Shown piece after piece: positions 58,901 through 64,000 of a stretch of DNA of 64,000 nt. The notes beneath the pieces were generated by a model. The model did not search any database and was not told where the DNA came from. It saw only the letters and a list, made by a program, of their open reading frames with translations. The first letter of the stretch is position 1. Each line of letters begins with the position of its first letter. Source of the stretch: Pterobdella sp. o SKG-2022 (Eukaryota; Annelida; Clitellata; Hirudinida; Piscicolidae); contig OZ038323.1 in assembly GCA_964035795.1 (NCBI GenBank), positions 6,930,217 to 6,994,216 of the forward strand, in the 5' to 3' direction. The position numbers and the translations under genes are program-made.

Positions 58901-58996
58901 AATGAAATACTAAAAGACCAACCTCCCTATGCTCTTAATGCCATCAACACCCCTCTCTAAGCACTTTTGTCTCAGTTTCTCTATGGGAGTCGCCAT
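55906..58996 (-). CDS. capsl: Calcyphosine-like EF-hand protein (6 exons, 179 residues)
   Basis: Small calcium sensor of the CAPS/CAPSL family, common in ciliated cells. Exons in transcript order: 58996-58923, 57184-57123, 56861-56746, 56546-56450, 56237-56149, 56007-55906. Phases chain to 179 codons plus TAA, a little shorter than typical members. [20 protein letters not shown] matches the conserved start (IERLRxQCLxRGxxGI). EF-hand 1 ([12 protein letters not shown]) has Val in place of the loop Gly. EF-hand 2 ([12 protein letters not shown]) and EF-hand 3 ([12 protein letters not shown]) are intact. EF-hand 4 (around SDDDKVTKEEF) is degenerate. The C-terminus [15 protein letters not shown] then SEWQL matches the family ending. 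A minus-strand AATAAA lies about 190 bases past the stop (TTTATT at 55716-55721). Its tail-to-tail neighbour is the TRIM gene. Confidence 0.95.
58065..58275. repeat. GATGAA/GATGGT-rich low-complexity tract
   Basis: A degenerate trinucleotide-based repeat (GATGATG, GAAGGG and GGTGATG units) in the first intron of the calcyphosine-like gene. Met-rich and His-rich open frames on the two strands are produced by the repeat and are not genes. Confidence 0.85.
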
Positions 58997-59505
58997 GTTT
59001 TATTCGTTTCTAAAAATTTCTTCAACGGCTCTTTTATTGCTTTATATATAAAGACTGGGCTGGTATTTTTGTATATATCATGCTCAGTGCGTTAAATACC
59101 TGTATGTGTAAATGTCAATATATCAAATGTACTGTTCAACATTTTTAAAGTTTAAAATTAGCTGAACAGTTTTATATTTGTTCAAAAATTATGAAAATAC
59201 TGGCATTTTTATTTGAAAAAAATAGGTTTTTGAAGTTCTTAACTAATAAAAAAAATTTTCAATTTTTTTGAAGTTTTTTTCAAAACTTTGAATTTTTTCT
59301 CTTTTATAAATGACTGATTTCAAATATCGAAGTGTTTTTTGTTCATTTCCACGCTCATTAAAAATCTTTGCGAGCGATATTCAAATTTACAACTTGTTTA
59401 AAATCTCCAAACTTGTTTTGCATCGATCGAATTCACATATTAAAATAATATTAAACTCAAAATTTAAATTTATTTTGCATAATAAATTTTCGATTTGAAA
59501 AAGTT
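58997..59505. promoter_or_regulatory. 509-base divergent promoter region, calcyphosine-like / UBF
   Basis: The two start codons face away from each other across this short AT-rich spacer, so both 5' UTRs and promoters must fit here, unless upstream non-coding exons exist. A TATATAAAG-like string at about 59044-59052 is near the calcyphosine-like start. No other convincing motif. Confidence 0.45.
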
Positions 59506-62500
59506 ATGACTAACAAATCGTCGGACGATAACAGCTTCAAAAGTAGTTTTAAGGTTTTATTAAGTTTATATGATATATTTTTCATTTTTAAGGTCCGGCA
59601 GAAAAAAAAAGAAAATTAACGGATCATGAGGAAGACGAAAAAAGTAATATCTATTAGTAAAATGTAGATTACAGATAGATAAGATGTCTAAAAAGATTAA
59701 AAATAATCTTTAACTTTAATTCTATCACTAAAGTTTCAGAAAGTGAATGGAGTGAAGATAAAATGAACCTTTTGCTTGAAAAGATTAGTGAAAAAATTGA
59801 AAAAAAGGATTCTGGGAAGCATTACAGGACATTTTCCAATGACTTAAACTGGGAAAGTTTCAAAGTAGCTTCCTTCACAGGAGAAGAGTGCAAACAAAGG
59901 TGGAATGACATGCTGCAACAGGTCTGTATTGTTTTTCAATACTATAGCAGTTTGAACATAGCTTTACCACCAGGTTCGAAAGTTCCGAACCATATCAGAA
60001 GTGATTGAAGATGCCAAAAAAGTTACAAAGACTTTCAGAGACACAGGTCGCCCTAAAAGACCATTGTCAGCAATTATAATGTACATGAACAAGCACAAGA
60101 ACTCCTTTAAGCAGGAAAATCCACAAATGAACAACAGGGAAATTCAAAAGGCACTCTGCCAACAGTTCCACCAACTTTCTGACAAGAAAAAGGTTTGAGT
60201 TTATAATCGTTTTTTTAATTATATTTTTTATATCAAAAAGTAAAATTGGTTGTTTTTCATTCAATTTTTTCATCTTTTTCATTTCTTGATCTACTTCTAA
60301 CAATTTTTTGATTGTTAATTATTTCAAATTAATCTTATGTTTTTGTTTCAAGAAAAAGTACCAGAAGAAGTATGAGAAAGAGCTTGAGGAGTTCAGGAAG
60401 GTCTATGGGGAGTACATGTCCACACATAAGTTAGAAAGTTTATGTATTTATTATTACTTTATTGTGTTTTAAAGAGATAGCAGATTAGTAACATATGTTT
60501 CCGGTACTGTTAGAACCCAGATTGACTGTATTATGGTCAAGAGTAAGGACAGAAAATTTGCTAAAGATTTAAGTGATGCCTGGGTAAGAGGTTGTGCAAC
60601 AGCATTAATTGCTACTGTGTGACATATTAGTGGGGCCCATGCAAAATTATAGAACATTTTTTGTCCCAAAAAGGAAAGTGTGGAGATTTCAAAAGACTTC
60701 AATCAAAAAGAAATTCGTAGCCCAGCTTAGAGAAATCTTCTGCAATAGATAAAAATAGGGGTGTCAAAAGCATGTGGAAGTCACTTGAAGCAGATTAATT
60801 GGAATCAGCTGATACTGTTTGTGGCTGGACAAAAGGTCTGCCCAGACATAAAGTCTCATAGTGGTGGAATGACACTGTTGCTGTGGCCCTTAAAGAAAAT
60901 CATGCAGCTTGGAAATTTTGGCAAAATAGTGGTAGTAAAAATGAATATTTACATGCTAAGAAAGCTGCCAAGAGCTGTATACAATGCTAGAAGAGTGGCT
61001 GAGCAGGTAAAGTTTGGTGAAGTTCTAAGAAGGGAAGACAATAAAACAGAAGTTTTCAAAATAGCAAAGCATTGATGTGCAACTAACCGTGATGTCAATG
61101 GAAAAAATTGTGTCAAAAATGACAAAGGGGACTTAGCTGTTACAGACCATAAAAAGCTACTTGCATGGCAAGAACATTATGAACGTCTGTTGAATGAAGA
61201 GTTTGATTGGAATAAGGAGTCATTAGCACTAAACGATCCCATTATTGGACTGTGCCCTAAAATAGAAGTTGACAGAGTGAGAAGAGTTTTGGGCAGGAAA
61301 CTTGGGGTGATGGAGTGGTTAGTAAGGATGGTCATGGCTATGTACTCAGGCAGCAAGAGTAGTCAGAATAAATAATGTGCTGGGTAACAAAGTGTAAAGG
61401 TTGGTCCACTAAGGTTCTGTACTGAGTTCTTTTCTTTTCATCATTGTTCTAGAAGCGCTATCCAGTGAATGTAGAAATAGGTTTGTGTGGGAATTGTTGT
61501 ATGCTGATGACTTAGTGATTATTGCTAAAAGCCTAAAAGAGTTAGAGGATAGTTATTTTTCGTGTAAAAACAGTATTGAAAGGAAGAGTCTTAAAGTGAA
61601 CATGAAAAAAACGAAGGTTATGGTCAGTGCTCTGAATCCTGGTACAAGTTTCCAGTGTGGAAAACACTCTCGTAGAGTGTGTTTTAAAGGTGTTGGCGTC
61701 AGCTCTATACTTTGCACTCTATGTAACCACTGGGTTCACAAACGCTGTAGTGGCCTAAAAAGCAAATTGGCTTCTGTCATAAACTTCAAATGTAAGGTGT
61801 GTTTAGATCCTCAAGTTAGTGATGTTGATTATATAAGGCTGTTGAACTTGATGGAAATAGATATGAAGTGGTTAACCAATTTTGTTATCTAGGAGATATG
61901 ATTAGTGCTGGTGGTGGAGCTAAAGCTAGTACTATTTCCTGTGTAAGGTCTGGTTGGAAGAGTTTTAGGGTACTGTTACCTCTGTTAGCCAGTCGGGTCA
62001 TTTCATTTAAAACAAGAGCGTTTATATGCTGCTTGCGTCAGGAGTGTTATGGTTCATGGTAGTGAGACTTGGCCCCTTAAAGTGAAAAATATTACTAGAA
62101 TATCCAGAGCTGATAAAATGATGATCAGGTGGATGTGCAATGTAACTTAAAGGATGGTAGATCATTAGATGACAGACTGGGAACTCAAAACATCAAGGAG
62201 GTGCTACGCAAAAAAAGACTGAGGTGATTTGGGCATGTAATGAGAATGGATGCTGGTAACCCAGCAAGTGCTTGCAGGCATGTCGTGGTAGAGGGTAAGC
62301 GAGAATAAGGTAGACCAAAATAAACATGGTCCCAATTAATAAGCAACGATCTTGGAAAAATGAAACTCAATCATGAACTTGCCCAAGACCGCAGATTGTG
62401 GAGAAGAGCAATGATGAGACCCCGTCCAACCCATGCTAGCATGTAAACGAACACAAAACTATGATGATGTATGGCTCATATAGCTTGCAAATTAACAAGT

Positions 62501-63800
62501 TTTACTTCAAAGATGTGAAATTATTGTAAAACTTTTAATAAAGACACTAATTCATGGCCTAGTGACAAATTTATAACAAACAAAAAATTACAGAAAACAC
62601 AAACCAGAAGAAAAAAACACAGGCAACAAAAACCTCAAAAAGCCAACCTTTGCTACCCCTAAAAAACTCTATGTGCAGGAGATGCTGCTCAAACACACTC
62701 AGGTTATATTTTTGTTCAATAGAGTTTTTTTTCCTTGTTTTGTTGATTTTTGAGTTAATTTCTGTTTTTTTTTTCATCAGAATTATTTATTTATTTTTAG
62801 TAGTAGGTTTTATTGTGATTTTTTTATTTTTTGAGGTTTTTTTGTTGCTTGAGTTTTGTATACATTAATCTGTTTCTATAAGTTAATCATTGTATATAAT
62901 TTCAAACCTTCCAACATCTCACAACATCATATGGTGATGATAATTAGACAATCATCTTCTTCATCATCACCATCTTTCTGATGTGATATTATTGGTTGTA
63001 CAAGGAGTGTCACGTGTTAGCCCCATGTGGCTCTAGTTTAACATCACACATTTGTCTGCAAAGAATATTATCATTAAATTATATCTTATTGTTTCTTTGT
63101 TTTATAAGTATTATGTTGATAGATTGATCGTAATGTTAATAAGCTTCATGTTTTTTGTTGTTGTTTTTTACTGTAATTTTGTTTAATTTTAGCATTATTC
63201 ATATTATTACAGAGTTGTATTATCTTTTTCATTATCCCAACACAATGCAGGAAGATACACACAAAAAGAAGGAAGCCAGGGAAATGTATGAGAACAAGTG
63301 GAATGAGCTGGATGAGAGTCGCAAGGTGAAGTTCATAAATGAAGCTGACAAGATCTATCAACAATACAAGGTGCTGGCTACGGTTTGCAGGGGTGTGTGC
63401 TCCTTTGTTGTTGAATGGTGTAGTAGCAGTAATAGTAGTAGTAGTAGCAGTAATAGTAGTAGTAATAGTAGTAATAGTATTATTAATAGTACTAATAGTA
63501 TTAGTAGAATTATTAGTAATAGTATTAGGTGTTTAAAGTGATCTTTGGATTAAAAAAAAATATCCCAATCTTTCTTCATATTCCATTTAAATCACTAAAT
63601 GATATCAACACAACGATAGATATCAAGGTATCAAATCCTGCTTAATACCCAATAAATCTTCATAAACACACAAACAGGTAGATATAAAGATGTACAATGA
63701 GAAGAAAAATGTGAGTAATGAATCAATCAAGGAAAGCATCTTGACAAAGGCTGAGAGACTGATCAAGGATAAGTTCGATGGAAAACCACCACCGCCTCCT
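59506..63800 (+). CDS. ubtf: Upstream binding factor (UBF), HMG-box Pol I transcription factor; 5' part only
   Basis: Nucleolar factor that organises ribosomal-DNA promoters. Exons: 59506-59542, 59593-59643, 59740-59921, 59974-60192, 60353-60437, 62623-62702, 63251-63370, 63678-63800, continuing past the window. Eight exons chain to 299 codons. A basic-acidic start (PAEKKRKLTDHEEDEK) leads into the dimerisation segment with SEWSEDKMNLLLEKI, DLNWESFKVASFTGEECKQR and VRKFRTISEVIEDAKK, all diagnostic of UBF. HMG box 1 runs from GRPKRPLSAIIMYMNKHKNS through HQLSDKKKKKYQKKYEKELE. Box 2 runs from KPTFATPKKLYVQE through WNELDESRKVKFINEADKIY. The linker before box 3 has LTKAERLIKDKFDGKPPPPP, matching the UBF LTKAERQLKDKFDG signature. 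The exact start and the two weak donors at 59542 and 60437 are less certain. The intron after 60437 carries a LINE. Confidence 0.92.
60478..62470 (+). mobile_element. Decayed RTE-like LINE in UBF intron, reverse-transcriptase core deleted
   Basis: In order: an endonuclease end (TYVSGTVRTQIDCIMVKSKD), a linker (YNARRVAEQVKFGEVLRRED, then EVFKIAKH), LLNEEFDWNKE and KIEVDRVRRVL. The frame then jumps directly to GRKLGVMEWLVRMVMAMYSG, so the start of the palm domain is missing. Next come ELLYADDLVIIAKSLKELED (YADD motif), a Cys/His cluster (61656-61800) and the usual C-terminal region with RADKMMIRWMCNV. Stops and frameshifts occur throughout. The 3' end has CCATGCTAGCATGTAAACGA and a short ATGATG tail. 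Sense to UBF. Confidence 0.9.
63417..63530. repeat. (TAG/TAA)n-type trinucleotide tract in UBF intron
   Basis: Degenerate AGTAGT/AATAGT units starting about 47 bases after the donor of exon 63251-63370. Its Ser/Asn-rich frame is a repeat artefact. Confidence 0.85.
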
Positions 63801-64000
63801 GTGTTTGTTTTCTGTTGTTTCTTGTTTTGTTGCATCTTTATCTACAATGGTTTCATGTTTAGTGGGGGTTTCCTTTCTGCTGAGGGAAAGGGCGTGTGAT
63901 TAGGATGTTTTTTTTTGTTTTTGTGATTTCTCATTTATATTACTTTTTTTTCAATACATGAATCTCATATTTATGATATAAATTATTATATTTACAATTA

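Overview
The window is very AT-rich, intron-rich DNA from an animal nucleus. Six protein-coding genes can be assembled by joining short exons whose splice sites and reading-frame phases agree. All six belong to animal families: Dishevelled, an Lbc-type RhoGEF, tropomyosin, a TRIM protein, a calcyphosine-like EF-hand protein and the Pol I factor UBF. Nothing looks bacterial, viral or plastid. The gene set, the RTE-like LINEs whose 3' ends carry a CCATGCTAGCATG-type sequence, and the many trinucleotide repeats point to an invertebrate bilaterian, most likely a spiralian (annelid or mollusc). That placement is inference.

Layout. 1-1917: no gene. 1918-12860 (-): a complete dishevelled gene in 16 exons (DIX, PDZ and DEP domains). 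One of its introns holds an antisense, twin-primed LINE, and another holds a 300-base (CTA)n repeat. 12861-14980: spacer between divergent genes. 14981-43293 (+): a large RhoGEF of the ARHGEF2/18/28/AKAP13 type (DH and PH domains, coiled coil, long Ser/Lys-rich tail), with a coding run of 59 Asn and two micro-exons. 45674-47807 (+): a compact, divergent tropomyosin with family-typical exon lengths. 48327-55104 (+): a RING/B-box/coiled-coil TRIM gene. 55906-58996 (-): a calcyphosine-like gene in six exons. 59506 to beyond the right edge (+): the 5' part of a UBF (UBTF) gene, with a second decayed LINE in an intron.

The genes are not an operon and do not form one pathway. Dishevelled and the RhoGEF start about 2.1 kb apart in divergent orientation. 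Both family types act in Wnt/planar-polarity or Rho signalling to the cytoskeleton, and the tropomyosin downstream binds actin, but this co-location may be chance. The calcyphosine-like and UBF genes are also head-to-head, only 509 bases apart.

No new enzyme system or defence locus was found. The less ordinary signals are: several long intronic hairpins and a fold-back element, a two-copy SINE family, the twin-primed LINE with a 13-base target-site duplication, the coding poly-Asn run, a minisatellite made of donor-like motifs beside an exon, and the tropomyosin gene whose exon lengths match the ancestral set although its protein has diverged strongly. All gene models come from reading splice signals and frames by eye. 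Exon edges can be off by a few bases where donors are weak.
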